Assembly: GCF_900115505.1 (NCBI RefSeq)
Contig: NZ_FOWQ01000007.1
Coordinates: 62,001 to 126,000 of the forward strand
From: Geodermatophilus dictyosporus
Lineage (GTDB): Bacteria; Actinomycetota; Actinomycetes; Mycobacteriales; Geodermatophilaceae
DNA length: 64,000 bases
Reading direction: 5' to 3'
Part shown: positions 41,411 through 50,231 of the stretch, in pieces
Layout of the letters: every line of letters starts with the position of its first letter
How positions within the stretch are numbered: the first letter of the stretch is position 1
Notes under the pieces: generated by a model
Databases searched by the model: none
Told to the model about the DNA's origin: nothing
What the model saw: only the letters and a program-made list of their open reading frames with translations
Position numbers and translations under genes: made by a program

Positions 41411-41462
41411 TGCGCCCGCCCGGTCGCCGAGGTGATGGGCAACTACCACCCGCACGGTGACG
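41411..41462 (+). repeat. 52-bp gyrA fragment at a deletion junction
   Basis: Exact copy of gyrA bases 31540-31591, including all third codon positions, placed between two truncated - strand genes. Flanking bases on both sides differ from gyrA. Confidence 0.97.
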
Positions 41463-41625
41463 CGACCGCCTCTGCGATGCCCGCGCCGGTGAGCAGATCA
41501 CCGGTCGTCAGCCCGGGACCGTTGCGTCGGCTCAGCGCTCGGACGTCGTGCCCGGCCGCGCGCAGGCGGGCGACGGTGAGGGCACCGAGGGTGCCGGTGG
41601 CTCCGGTGACCAGCGTGGTCGTCAT
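41463..41625 (-). pseudogene. 5' fragment of an SDR/NAD(P)H-binding protein gene
   Basis: About 54 residues opening MTTTLVTGATGTLGALTVAR, an atypical SDR Rossmann start with GATGxLG. Coding is cut at 41463 by the gyrA fragment, where it ends PCGW-stop. ATG 41625 has GGAG upstream. Divergent from the AraC regulator at 41764, which may once have controlled it. Confidence 0.8.
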
Positions 41626-41751
41626 GGGGAATCTCCGTTCCGCCCCCGGTCAGACCAGGCAGGCCTGCGATCTGGGCGCGAGACGACGATGCGGCCCATA
41701 GCCTCGACGGCGCCAGGACGCGGGCTTGACGATTTCGGACATGCCGAGCCG

Positions 41752-41757
41752 TACAGT
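41752..41757 (+). promoter_or_regulatory. -10 element for leaderless GlxA-type regulator
   Basis: TACAGT ends 6 bases before ATG 41764, predicting a leaderless mRNA. TTGACG at 41726-41731 could be the -35 but the 20-base spacing is long. Confidence 0.45.
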
Positions 41758-41763
41758 GCGGGG

Positions 41764-42732
41764 ATGGCTGCCCTCGACATCGCGGTCGTCACGTTCCCGT
41801 CTGCCCAGATCTTGGACGTGACCGGCCCGCTCGAGGTCTTCTCCAGCGCCACCCACCTGCTGCCGTCGGCGGAGTACCGCACGCAGGTGGTGAGCACGTC
41901 AGGCGGTCCGGTGCTGGCCAGCTCGGGGCTGACGTTCAGCACCACCGCGCTTTCCCAGATCGTGGGACCGGTCGACACCCTCGTGGTCGCCGGCGGGCGG
42001 GACATGGACCAGGCCTGCGTGGACCAGGACCTGCTGGCCCACGTCCGGCGGCTGGCAGGCAACGCCCGACGAGTCACCTCGGTGTGCTCCGGGGCCTTCG
42101 TCCTCGCGGCCGCCGGCCTGCTGGACGGGCGTCGGGCGACCACCCACTGGGCGGAGTGCCGGCTGCTCGCGACCGCGCACCCCGAGGTATCCGTCGACGG
42201 CGATGCGATCTACGTGCGCGACGGCGACGTCTGGACCTCCGCCGGGGTGACAGCGGGCATCGACCTGGCATTGGCCCTCGTCGCCGACGACTACGGCGCG
42301 CGGGCAGCGGCGGCGGTCGCCCGCCACCTCGTGGTGTACCTGCGGCGGTCCGGTGGGCAGGCGCAGTTCTCCACGCTGCTCGCCGCGCAGGCAGCCGAGA
42401 GCGAGCCAGTGCGGGAGCTGCTGGCGTGGTTGCCCGACCACCTGACCGCCGACGTGTCCGTGCCCGCCCTCGCCCGTCGCGTGCACCTGTCCGAGCGGCA
42501 GTTCAGCCGGGTGTTCAAGGCCGAGGTCGGCGTGACGCCGAGCGAGCACGTTGAGCGGTTGCGGCTCGAGGCCGCCTGCCAGCTCCTCGAAACCACCAGC
42601 CATGCCGTCGACCACATCGCCCGCGTCTGCGGGTTCCGGGTGCCGGAGACGATGAACCGCACGTTCCGTCGTCGGTTGAACACCGCCCCGGGGGACCACC
42701 GCCGGCACTTCGGCCACCTCGCCGGGCAGTAG
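41764..42732 (+). CDS. GlxA-type AraC family transcriptional regulator
   Basis: 322 aa. N-terminal DJ-1/PfpI-like GATase1 domain (about 1-190: VTFPSAQILDVTGPLEVFS, SVCSGAFVLAAAGLLDGR) and a C-terminal AraC double HTH (about 220-318: VPALARRVHLSERQFSRVF, DHIARVCGFRVPETMNRTF). Such regulators often control a divergent oxidoreductase gene; here the divergent SDR is truncated, so the regulator may be orphaned. Confidence 0.9.
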   Translation: MAALDIAVVTFPSAQILDVTGPLEVFSSATHLLPSAEYRTQVVSTSGGPVLASSGLTFSTTALSQIVGPVDTLVVAGGRDMDQACVDQDLLAHVRRLAGNARRVTSVCSGAFVLAAAGLLDGRRATTHWAECRLLATAHPEVSVDGDAIYVRDGDVWTSAGVTAGIDLALALVADDYGARAAAAVARHLVVYLRRSGGQAQFSTLLAAQAAESEPVRELLAWLPDHLTADVSVPALARRVHLSERQFSRVFKAEVGVTPSEHVERLRLEAACQLLETTSHAVDHIARVCGFRVPETMNRTFRRRLNTAPGDHRRHFGHLAGQ

Positions 42733-43070
42733 CCGCCCACCGCACCGGCAACGTCGGCCTCCGGCGCTCACAGGTGATCGCCGGCCTGCCGTCCGCCGGC
42801 GGAGGCGACCGGCACCACGGCTGATACCCACGCCATGGCGAGCAGGTGGTCACCGGAACCCAGAGCACGAGGCCGCGGGACACGTATCCAAGCCTGGGCG
42901 GACCGACGCCAGGGGCAATTGCGCCTGCCAAGAATTGCGTCTGACAATCGCTGCATCTGTCAATCGCCGAGGCGAGTGCAGCTTGCATTCTCGATTGGCA
43001 CAGAGCCAAACAGTTGGCAGCTCATGCGACTCTGAGCGTGCCAATCTCGTATAACTCCTCACGGCCCCGC
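42733..43070. other. Gene-free island stretch
   Basis: 338 bp with no supportable gene. Bases 42910-43060 are markedly less GC-rich and contain short repeats such as AATTGCG (twice) and GACAATCG/GTCAATCG. Probably decayed sequence between the regulator and relaxase remnant. Confidence 0.4.
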
Positions 43071-43631
43071 TCATCGCCCGATGCCTGGCGCGGTGCCGCC
43101 ACGGGCGAGGGACGGTCCCCGCCGCTCCGCCTCGGGCCGAGGGACGCTGGGTACCGGCGCGACCGGGCGCGGGGGAGCGGCTGCCCTCCGGTCGAGCGAT
43201 CGGTCCTGGCGGTCGCGGGCGGCCTCTCGAGCGGCCAGCACGGCGGCGTGGCCGGGGCCGAGGTCGGCCCGGTCGCGGCCGAAGACGGCGATCCACTGCG
43301 CCCGGGCCTCCGCGGGGTCGGCCGCGACGAGGTGCGCGGTGTTCGACGTCCGTCCGCGGGTCATGCCGACGTAGGCCGAGGCCGCGCCGGTCTGGTCACC
43401 GATTACCCCGTGCGCGGCGGGATCGGTGTCACCCTGCACGCCGTGCGCGGTGCTGGCGTAGGCCAGCTCCACGTGCTCGGTGACGTAGTCGCCGGGCAGC
43501 ACCCGGACCCGTGCGCCGGCCGGGGTGACATCGCCCCGGGAGACGTCACCGGTGGCCGTGCCGGCGATGACCAGCAGCCCACCGCGTCGGCCCACCGCCT
43601 TCACGGTCCACGTGTCCCGATTGATGACCAA
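43071..43631 (-). pseudogene. C-terminal fragment of a MobF/TraA-type conjugative relaxase
   Basis: About 186 residues from the end of a TrwC/TraI-like relaxase-helicase. Seen: YASTAHGVQGDTDPAAHG (helicase motif V region) and VGMTRGRTSNTAHLVAADP (motif VI-like), then a Pro/Arg-rich tail. Full proteins exceed 1,000 residues, so the relaxase and most of the helicase are gone. The current TTG start is fortuitous. Confidence 0.82.
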
Positions 43632-43655
43632 CAGATCACCCCTAGAAACGGCGAT

Positions 43656-43676
43656 GGGCCCCGCGAAGCGGGGCCC
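43656..43676. terminator. Hairpin beside the relaxase remnant
   Basis: Perfect 9-bp stem GGGCCCCGC/GCGGGGCCC with loop GAA, between the relaxase remnant and the CHAT gene; possible terminator for the CHAT gene on the - strand. Confidence 0.5.
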
Positions 43677-44027
43677 GGACTACCTCCATTGGTAGCATGC
43701 GTGCCGTTCTTTAGTGAAGGCTAGAGAATGGCACGGAAGACTGTATGTCGCGGTCGGGGAGTCGTCGCAGCTGTCATGTCGTTGGTCGTTCATGGCAATT
43801 GTCGAGTGCAATGCTCGACCAGCCTTCGTGATGCACCGCTTCTCGTCAGACAGCAGCCTCCTGCGACACGGTGGCGTGGGCGCCGGGCGGGCGGCCGGAC
43901 AACGCAGTCCTGCCGTAGAGGGGTCCCGATTGCCGCACCCTTGCGGAAAGGTTCATCAGGCGGGTCCTACGGGACGGCAGCCCAGGGGCACGTGCTCTGT
44001 GTTGCGGTGTTCCCGGTTCCGGTTCCT

Positions 44028-45114
44028 CTAACGGGGAGCGGTCTCGGGTTGTACGAGGACGAGTTGATCGCCATCGAGGCCGTGGGCAACGAAGAATGGG
44101 GTTCACCGGATCCCTGGCCGAGTACCAAGCGGACTTGCAGCACGGCCTGAGCGAACGCCGTGCTGAGCGGGAGGCCGAAGCGATCGAGCTGTACAGCTGC
44201 CCCGCGAAGCTCTGCGCGGCGGCATCGCCGATGGGCTGCTCGATGCCTATGGCGGCGTCGAGGTGCCGCACGGCTGCGGCGGCGTGTTCGGTGGACTCGC
44301 ACGAGTTGAAGACCGCAAGGCGGATGCGCCGGCTGCTGACGCTCAGCATCGTCGCTAACTCATCGGTGGTGAGTACGCGGGTGAACCCGTCGTTGTCCTC
44401 CATAGCTAGGCCTGCGGCGTCGCTGTGGCCGGAGAAGTGGACAACGTCGGGCTTTACCTCGTTCAGGCGTTGCAGCAGGTCAGCGGGCTGGGCGGCGACC
44501 GCGTATTCGAAGCGCAGGGCGTCGCGGTGGTCTGCCAAGCGCACCTTCTGCTGGATCTCGCGCATCTCCTTGTCGATCCGCAAGCCGTCCTGGTCTTCGG
44601 GGCTGGACGCGATGAACAGAACAGTGATCGTCTCTGGGACCTGCTGCCACGGCGCCGCAGCCAGCAACTGCTCCTGCTCATCGATCCGGGCCCGCAGGCC
44701 CGCGACCTCGCGACGGTGGGCGGTATCGCGCAGACGGTCCGCCCGTTGACGCTCGAGGGTGGCCCGTTTGTCGGCTGCGCTGCGCTGGTCGGTTAGCTTT
44801 TTCGCCTCCCGCTGCTCCTCCTCACGCAGCTTGGCCTCCGCGACGTGCACCTTCTTTTGCGCCTTGGCGGCGTCAGTACTGTGTCGCGCTGCGTGTCCGC
44901 GGGCCGCCGTAGCCTCTTCACGCTTCTTCGCCGCCTGCTTGATGTAGCTGTCCCGCATGCTGGCGCTACGGGTCGAGCCGGCGCTGCGCTGCTTGGCATT
45001 TGCCTCCTTATCGAGGGCGGATGCTTTCTTCTCCTCGGCAGCCTGCTTCTCGCGGGACTTCTCCAGTTCCTTGCGGGCGTTGGCGACGGCCTGACGAGCG
45101 AGGCTGATCGACAT
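44028..45114 (-). pseudogene. Coiled-coil CHAT protease-domain protein, C-terminus frameshifted
   Basis: N-terminal ~150 residues form a long charged coiled coil (KELEKSREKQAAEEKKASAL). The CHAT caspase-like domain starts TITVLFIASSPEDQ (about 160) and keeps the catalytic His (VVHFSGHSD) and Cys (AVFNSCES). After SFAGQLYSSI the frame is lost near 44185 and again near 44098; adding one base at each site restores GFGLPLSTAFAQAVL and FFVAHGLDGDQLVLV and an ending at 44028. As is, the frame runs to 43846 with a foreign tail. CHAT proteins often act as proteolytic effectors in bacterial immunity; that role here is inference. Confidence 0.78.
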
Positions 45115-45212
45115 GCCTTGACGCTACGCAGTAGATCGGACCGTTTTGATGCACATGTCTTTTGACTCCGGCGACCGTTCGGGAATAGCGCCCTGGCCCG
45201 CAGGTCGATCGG

Positions 45213-45794
45213 TCAATGGCGCACCCGATAGCGCAGGTGAAGCACTCGGTTGCCCTGAATCACCACGTCAGGATCCTCCAACAGGTGCTGCGCGTGGACC
45301 GACCCGAAGAAGCGCTTGCCGGACCCGAACACGACGGGGACGACGTCCATCCGCACCTCGTCGACATGACCCGCGGCAAGGAATTGGCTGCCGACGTCTC
45401 CGGCCGCGACCTCGACAGTGCGACCACCCGCGAGCTCCCGCGCCTTGGCCACCGCTGCCGCAATGCCGTCGACGAAGTGGTAGGGCGCCTCGGGGTCCCA
45501 GCCCTCGGGCGGCGGCCGGTGGCTGACGACGACGACGTGGTCGACCCCAGCCGGCGGCGTCCCGTCCCAGCCGTCGGTGATGTCGAAGACATGGCGCCCG
45601 GCGATGGTCACCGCGATCTCGTCCCAGTACGGCCGGACGTAGTCGTAGGAGGCCTGCGACACCTTCAACACACCGCCCCCGTCCAACGCGACCTCTCCGC
45701 TGACCAGCCACTCGAACAGTGGCCCGGGGTCGTCGTTCTCAGCTGCGATGAAGCCGTCGACCGACACCGACGCGTACATGACTACCTTGCTCAT
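45213..45794 (-). CDS. Dihydrofolate reductase family (RibD C-terminal-like) protein
   Basis: 193 aa. RibD_C/DHFR-like fold: MSKVVMYASVSVDGFIAAEN start, GRHVFDITDGWDG and FVDGIAAAVAKARELAGG, ending in LHLRYRV. Such proteins are widespread in actinobacteria with uncertain substrates. Downstream of the AraC gene in the same direction, 67 bp away, so probably its target (inference). Confidence 0.88.
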   Translation of the reverse strand: MSKVVMYASVSVDGFIAAENDDPGPLFEWLVSGEVALDGGGVLKVSQASYDYVRPYWDEIAVTIAGRHVFDITDGWDGTPPAGVDHVVVVSHRPPPEGWDPEAPYHFVDGIAAAVAKARELAGGRTVEVAAGDVGSQFLAAGHVDEVRMDVVPVVFGSGKRFFGSVHAQHLLEDPDVVIQGNRVLHLRYRVRH

Positions 45795-45861
45795 GGGACT
45801 CCTCTGATGGGATGTGTCCCCGAAGTCTGCGGCGCGTCGAGCTGTTCGCTCTTGTAAGAAA

Positions 45862-46755
45862 TCAATCGGCCGGCAACGGCCAGCCGTCGAGCACGTGGCC
45901 GGGATGCTCGCGCAGGAAACGCCTCCGGACCTCGACGTACCGGGTCGGCGTGAAGCCGGTGAACTCCCGGAACTCGTGACCGAAGTGCGCCTGGTCGAAG
46001 TAGCCGGCGCGAGCGGCGAGGTCTGCCCAGTCGATCGGTTCGGCGGGGTCGATGGCGAGCACGGTGGTGGAGAAGCGGTGCGCCCGGGCCAGCCGCTTCG
46101 GCGTGACGCCGATGATCTCCTTGAACCTTCGCGCCAGATAGGTGCTGCTGACACCTCCTGCCGCGATCAAGTCGCCGATCGGCACCGTCCCACCGGTCGC
46201 CGCGATGGCGGTGCTCACGTGGCGGACCAGAACTAGACCGTGGATCTCACTCAGCTGACGCATCAACGCCTCCTCGAGCAGCGTCAGCATCTGGTGGGGT
46301 TCGGCCGCCGTGGCCAGCTGATCTCGCAGCTCGGCGGTGGCGGGCCGGCCCCAGACCTGTTCGATCGTCGCCGGCCGGTCACACAGCTCGGCCGCGGCCA
46401 TCGGCAGGAACGGTGCCAGCCCCCACGGCTTGAAGTGCACGCCGACCGATCGGCTCGGGATCGGGTAGCCGAACTCCCACGAACGAGTCGGCGTGCTGAC
46501 CACGCAGCCGTCGGCGTACTCGGCCGCCTCCAGGTGCTTGCCCGCGCGGATGTGGAACGGCGCCCCGAGATTGACGATGAGCAGCGGTGCCGGCGCCGCT
46601 GGCAGCGTCAGCCGGCGGTACGGCGGCCTGCCCACCAGGTAGTAGACGTCGTGGATCAGGTCGTCGAGCGGCGCGCGCGGCACTCTGGACACGTACTCCA
46701 CGCCCACAGCATCGCCGACGCCCCATCGGAACGGTCCAGCCGCGCTGCAGCGCAT
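45862..46755 (-). CDS. AraC family transcriptional regulator
   Basis: 297 aa. N-terminal DUF6597-like cupin region and a C-terminal AraC HTH (about 190-285: IGDLIAAGGVSSTYLARRFK, YFDQAHFGHEFREFTGFTP). ATG 46755 is used; a GTG further in (VGVEYVSRVP) is possible. Immediately upstream of the DHFR-family gene, a common actinobacterial pairing. Confidence 0.88.
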   Translation of the reverse strand: MRCSAAGPFRWGVGDAVGVEYVSRVPRAPLDDLIHDVYYLVGRPPYRRLTLPAAPAPLLIVNLGAPFHIRAGKHLEAAEYADGCVVSTPTRSWEFGYPIPSRSVGVHFKPWGLAPFLPMAAAELCDRPATIEQVWGRPATAELRDQLATAAEPHQMLTLLEEALMRQLSEIHGLVLVRHVSTAIAATGGTVPIGDLIAAGGVSSTYLARRFKEIIGVTPKRLARAHRFSTTVLAIDPAEPIDWADLAARAGYFDQAHFGHEFREFTGFTPTRYVEVRRRFLREHPGHVLDGWPLPAD

Positions 46756-46911
46756 CGAGCCGGCGCCGACGCGGGACGACCGCCCCGGAAAGTGTCAAGC
46801 CGGTTGGATGGCCGCCGTCCCGCCGGGGATCGTCGCGTGGGTGGTGCGCAAGGGGACCGACTTGCGAGGCACTGAGATGAGCTGTCCGCCGACCGCTGCC
46901 AGGCTGGTGAG

Positions 46912-47948
46912 ATGAACGGTGACGATGAGCCTGCCGAGGTTAAGGCCGCACTTGCAGAGGCAATCGCCCAGTTGCCGGCTGACTTCCGCGCCATGCTCCC
47001 TACCAACAGCGAGGGGCGGCCGCAGGTGGAGATCGTGCACGCCCTTTACCGGTACGAGAGCCCTAGGCCTGGCCAGTTCAGATGGATAGAGGTGCGCGAG
47101 CCGAGCACCGATGAATGGGACGCGGCGATGGCAGCCCACGGCAATGTCTACAGCCTCACCCGTGGGCTCGATGGCTTCCCGTCGTTCGCCTGGGGCGACC
47201 TCCGGAACGCGCGCGACGAGTTGCTGCGACAGTTACGTGACCAAACCAGGCCCAGTGAGTGGATGGCTCAGCTCATCGAATATCGAATCATCAACTACAG
47301 CACCGCGCTGAAGCTCTACCACGAGCACGTCTCAGCGCAGGTAAAGCGGACAGCCGATGACGACGTGAAAGGTCAGGTGGAGGCGGCGTTCTCGGAAACG
47401 TATGACCGCAGCTTCGGGTACCGACTCATGTACTGGATGTGCAACGCGTTCCAACATGGGGTGCGCGGCTTAGTGTCACTACAGATGACGGCGCGGCCGG
47501 CTGCCGGGTCGGACACGGAGCGGGAATCGGAGGCCTACGCACATCTTGAGAAGGTCGCCTTCGCGGCCAGCCGCGCCAACGCCGCCGTCCGCCGGCAGAT
47601 TCGCGAGGTGGATGATGACATTGATCTTTTCGAGCTCGGCGAGGAAGCGTTCGCCGAGGCTCGAGCACTTAATGCGCGCCTTACCCCACTGCTGCACCCT
47701 GGAGCGCCCGCGGCGGCCCAATGCTCATGCAGTACATCGAGGAACTCGGTGGAGAACGGCCGCACTTTCACATGTATGTCCGTGGTCTTCCGACGAGGGG
47801 ACTCCTTGAGACGAGGAGCCTGGACCGTGTCGGGTTTGCCTACGTCGCCCGACAGGCGGGCAAGCGCGTCATCTACGAAGCAGGGGCACCGGCGCATGCG
47901 CTGGCGGTCTTGCCCACGTATAACACCTCTTCCAGTTCGCCGGCCTGA
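46912..47948 (+). pseudogene. Hypothetical protein gene with one frameshift
   Basis: About 345 residues if repaired. Mostly helical and acidic first part (EIVHALYRYESPRPGQF, YWMCNAFQHGVRGLVSLQM), frame lost near 47715, then continuing in the next frame as MLMQYIEELGGERPHFHMYV and ending LPTYNTSSSSPA. A one-base deletion explains it. Codon use is clearly less GC-rich than the core genes, indicating transfer. No family recognised. Without repair the frame runs to 48234. Confidence 0.65.
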
Positions 47949-48302
47949 GTCGCTCTCCAGGCACGGTCGGAGGACTCAAGCGCCCCTGCCTCGCAGACGA
48001 ACCGGCTACGGCGGCGCTCGCGCGATCCCAAAGTCCGGCGCCGGTGTCCGACAGGGGATCCCTGTGGGGCGGTCGGGGCTGCGTGCGCCCGACCGTCGGT
48101 CGGGGCTGACCGTCGCCGGGATCCCTTTGGGTCTCGTCTCCAAGGCACGACGGCGACGAGGCCATCGCCAGGATCATCCACGCTTGACGCCTGCCCCACC
48201 CACGGCATCCGCAATTCGAGAAGAACGCCCCTAGGAACACCCGATGCGGCGGTCATGGATCGGAGCTGCGGTTCAGAGGGCCGCGCGAGGGCCCGTGAGC
48301 CG
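47949..48302. other. Gene-free island stretch
   Basis: 354 bp between the hypothetical gene and the tetR gene. Open frames exist but show no convincing codon structure or homology; nothing else recognised. Confidence 0.35.
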
Positions 48303-48977
48303 CTATGCGGAGGCTCTCAGGGGCTCGAGGGCGGCTAGGACGAGGTCGAGGCCGAACATGAACTCCTCTGCCGGGTCGTAGCCGGCAGCGACGAGCGCCG
48401 CGGCGGACTCGTTGAGGTAGGGGAACTGGTCAGGAGGAAGCTGGGGCAGATAGGCGTCCTCGGCCATGTCCGCGAAGTCATCGGCGGTGTCGAAGGGCAG
48501 GGTGGCTTCCTGCAGGGCGTACCCGTACACGCAGCTGTCGAGCAACCAGTTGGCGTGCGTCGCCATCAAGACCGAGAAGCCAGCCCTCCGCAGGCAGGCG
48601 GTGACCGCTTCGTGGTGGCGGAGGTTCGCGGGCCCCGGCGTTGTCCGCGACTCCATCAGGCCGATCGCCCACGGGTGGCGTGCAAGAACCTGTCGGGCGG
48701 ATACCGCCCGCCGTCGCATCGCCGACTGCCAGTCGGTCTCCTCAGGCGGGAGCTCGATCTCCTCGAACACGACGTCGATCATGGCGTCCAGCAACTCCTC
48801 CTTGCTCGCCACGTAGTGGTAGAGCGACATCGCGCCCGCGCCGAGCGCGCCAGCCAGCCGGCGCATGCTCAGCCCGTCGACCCCCTCGCGGTCGGCGAGC
48901 CGGACCGCCTCGACCACCACCCGCTGCTTGCTCAGCCCCGCGTCTGACGCGACCTGGCGTTGTTTCCCCACAGACAC
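48303..48977 (-). CDS. TetR family transcriptional regulator
   Basis: 224 aa. N-terminal HTH (AGLSKQRVVVEAVRLAD, LSMRRLAGALGAGAMSLYHYV) and a TetR_C-like ligand domain (ATHANWLLDSCVYGYALQE). GTG 48977 has GAGGAG 4-5 bases upstream. Divergent from the oxidoreductase gene; three operator-like repeats lie in the shared gap, so it probably represses both genes. Confidence 0.93.
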   Translation of the reverse strand: MSVGKQRQVASDAGLSKQRVVVEAVRLADREGVDGLSMRRLAGALGAGAMSLYHYVASKEELLDAMIDVVFEEIELPPEETDWQSAMRRRAVSARQVLARHPWAIGLMESRTTPGPANLRHHEAVTACLRRAGFSVLMATHANWLLDSCVYGYALQEATLPFDTADDFADMAEDAYLPQLPPDQFPYLNESAAALVAAGYDPAEEFMFGLDLVLAALEPLRASA

Positions 48978-49002
48978 GGATCTCCTCGCTCCCTCGAACG
49001 GC

Positions 49003-49032
49003 TTGACAATCGTACAGCGTACGAGCCATAGT
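49003..49032 (+). promoter_or_regulatory. Promoter of the oxidoreductase gene
   Basis: TTGACA (49003-49008), 18-base spacer, CATAGT (49027-49032). The first operator repeat lies in the spacer and the second overlaps the -10 end, fitting steric repression. Confidence 0.6.
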
Positions 49033-49057
49033 ACAGCGTACGACGTACAGCGTACGA
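49012..49057. promoter_or_regulatory. Three TetR-type operator repeats
   Basis: GTACAGCGTACGA occurs at 49012-49024, 49031-49043 and 49045-49057. Each contains GTAC-AGC-GTAC, a near-palindrome (CGTAC/GTACG arms in copies one and three). Placement in the tetR/oxidoreductase gap marks them as the likely repressor sites. Confidence 0.82.
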
Positions 49058-49094
49058 GCCAGCGAGAGCCCACCTGGGACGTGAGGAGGCTTCT

Positions 49095-50135
49095 GTGGGA
49101 GCCGAACAGCGATCGAATGCCGGAGCACGCCTGGTGCCGGGGGCGGGTCCGGCCGGGGCGGCGACGATGCGGGCCGCCGTCCAGCACCGTTACGGCCCGC
49201 CCTCAGTGCTCGCGTCGTCCGAGGTCGGGATACCGCTGCCCGGTCGAGGCGATGTGCTCGTCCAGGTGGGCGCGGCCGCAGTACATCCCGGCGACTACTT
49301 CGTCATGACCGGTGAGCCGTACGTGCTGCGCCTGGTGTTCGGGCTCCGCCGGCCGCGCCACGGCATCCCTGGCCGGGACCTTGCCGGCGTGGTGGCAGCG
49401 GTCGGGAAGGATGTCACCGCTCTCCGCCGCGGCGACGAGGTGTTCGGCTGGAGCACGGCTGGAACGCTCGCGGAGTACGCCTGCGTCCCGGCGGACAACC
49501 TCGTGTCCGTGCCTGCCGACCTGTCGGTCGTGGACGCGGCAGCGGTGCCCACGTCGGCCCTGACGGCGTTGCAGGCATTGCGCGATATCGCGAACGTCCG
49601 CCCGGGCCAGACGGTGCTGGTCACGGGCGCGTCGGGCGGCGTGGGCTCCTTCGCCGTACAGATCGCCAAGGTACTTGGCGCCGAGGTGACGGGTGTGTGC
49701 AGCACCCGCAACGTCGACCTGGTCCGGTCGCTCCGTGCCGACCACGTCGTCGACTACACGAGGACCGACTTCACCCGCACGGAGAAGCGCTACGACGTCA
49801 TCCTCGACAACGTGGAAGCCCAGCCCCTGGCGGCTGTCCGCCGAGCCCTGACGCCCACCGGCACCCTCATTCCCAACAGCGGACGCGGTGGCCGCTGGCT
49901 CGGCCCCCTCGGTCGGATCGTCAGAGCGCGAATGCTGTCCGGGTTCACCCGTCAGCAGCTGAAGCCTCTCCTATCGGTCGAGAAGCGCAAGGACCTGCTC
50001 ACCCTGGCGGACCTCCTCGCGACCAGGCAGGTCACGCCGGTCATCGACCGCACCTACCCCCTCGACGAAGCAGCCGACGCCCTCCGCTACGTCGGGGCTG
50101 GCCACACCCGAGGGAAGGTCGTCGTCACCGTCTGA
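49095..50135 (+). CDS. NAD(P)-dependent alcohol dehydrogenase / quinone oxidoreductase family
   Basis: 346 aa. Medium-chain dehydrogenase without the catalytic zinc ligands. GroES-like N-domain (HPGDYFVMTGEP, GRDLAGVVAAVGKDV) and Rossmann motif VLVTGASGGVGSFAVQIAK at about residue 174. GTG 49095 has GAGGAGG 5 bases upstream; ATG 49167, where homology begins, is the alternative. Probably induced when the divergent TetR binds its ligand. Confidence 0.9.
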   Translation: MGAEQRSNAGARLVPGAGPAGAATMRAAVQHRYGPPSVLASSEVGIPLPGRGDVLVQVGAAAVHPGDYFVMTGEPYVLRLVFGLRRPRHGIPGRDLAGVVAAVGKDVTALRRGDEVFGWSTAGTLAEYACVPADNLVSVPADLSVVDAAAVPTSALTALQALRDIANVRPGQTVLVTGASGGVGSFAVQIAKVLGAEVTGVCSTRNVDLVRSLRADHVVDYTRTDFTRTEKRYDVILDNVEAQPLAAVRRALTPTGTLIPNSGRGGRWLGPLGRIVRARMLSGFTRQQLKPLLSVEKRKDLLTLADLLATRQVTPVIDRTYPLDEAADALRYVGAGHTRGKVVVTV

Positions 50136-50231
50136 CGACCTGACCGACGAGAACGACCCAACCCGTGCGTATGCACGCCCAGACCTGCCGCCACTCCGGC
50201 GGACGGACCGCTCCTCTCGAAGGAAGAACCG

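Noticed and set aside
31540-41462. The 52-bp direct repeats as att sites of an element spanning gyrA to 41.4 kb
   Set aside because: No gyrA 3' remainder follows the second copy and two tRNA genes with conserved synteny lie between, so excision would destroy gyrA; filler capture fits better.
43846-44027. C-terminal tail of the CHAT reading frame as real protein
   Set aside because: The tail is Arg/Pro-rich and out of frame; the repaired frame ends at 44028 with CHAT-like sequence.
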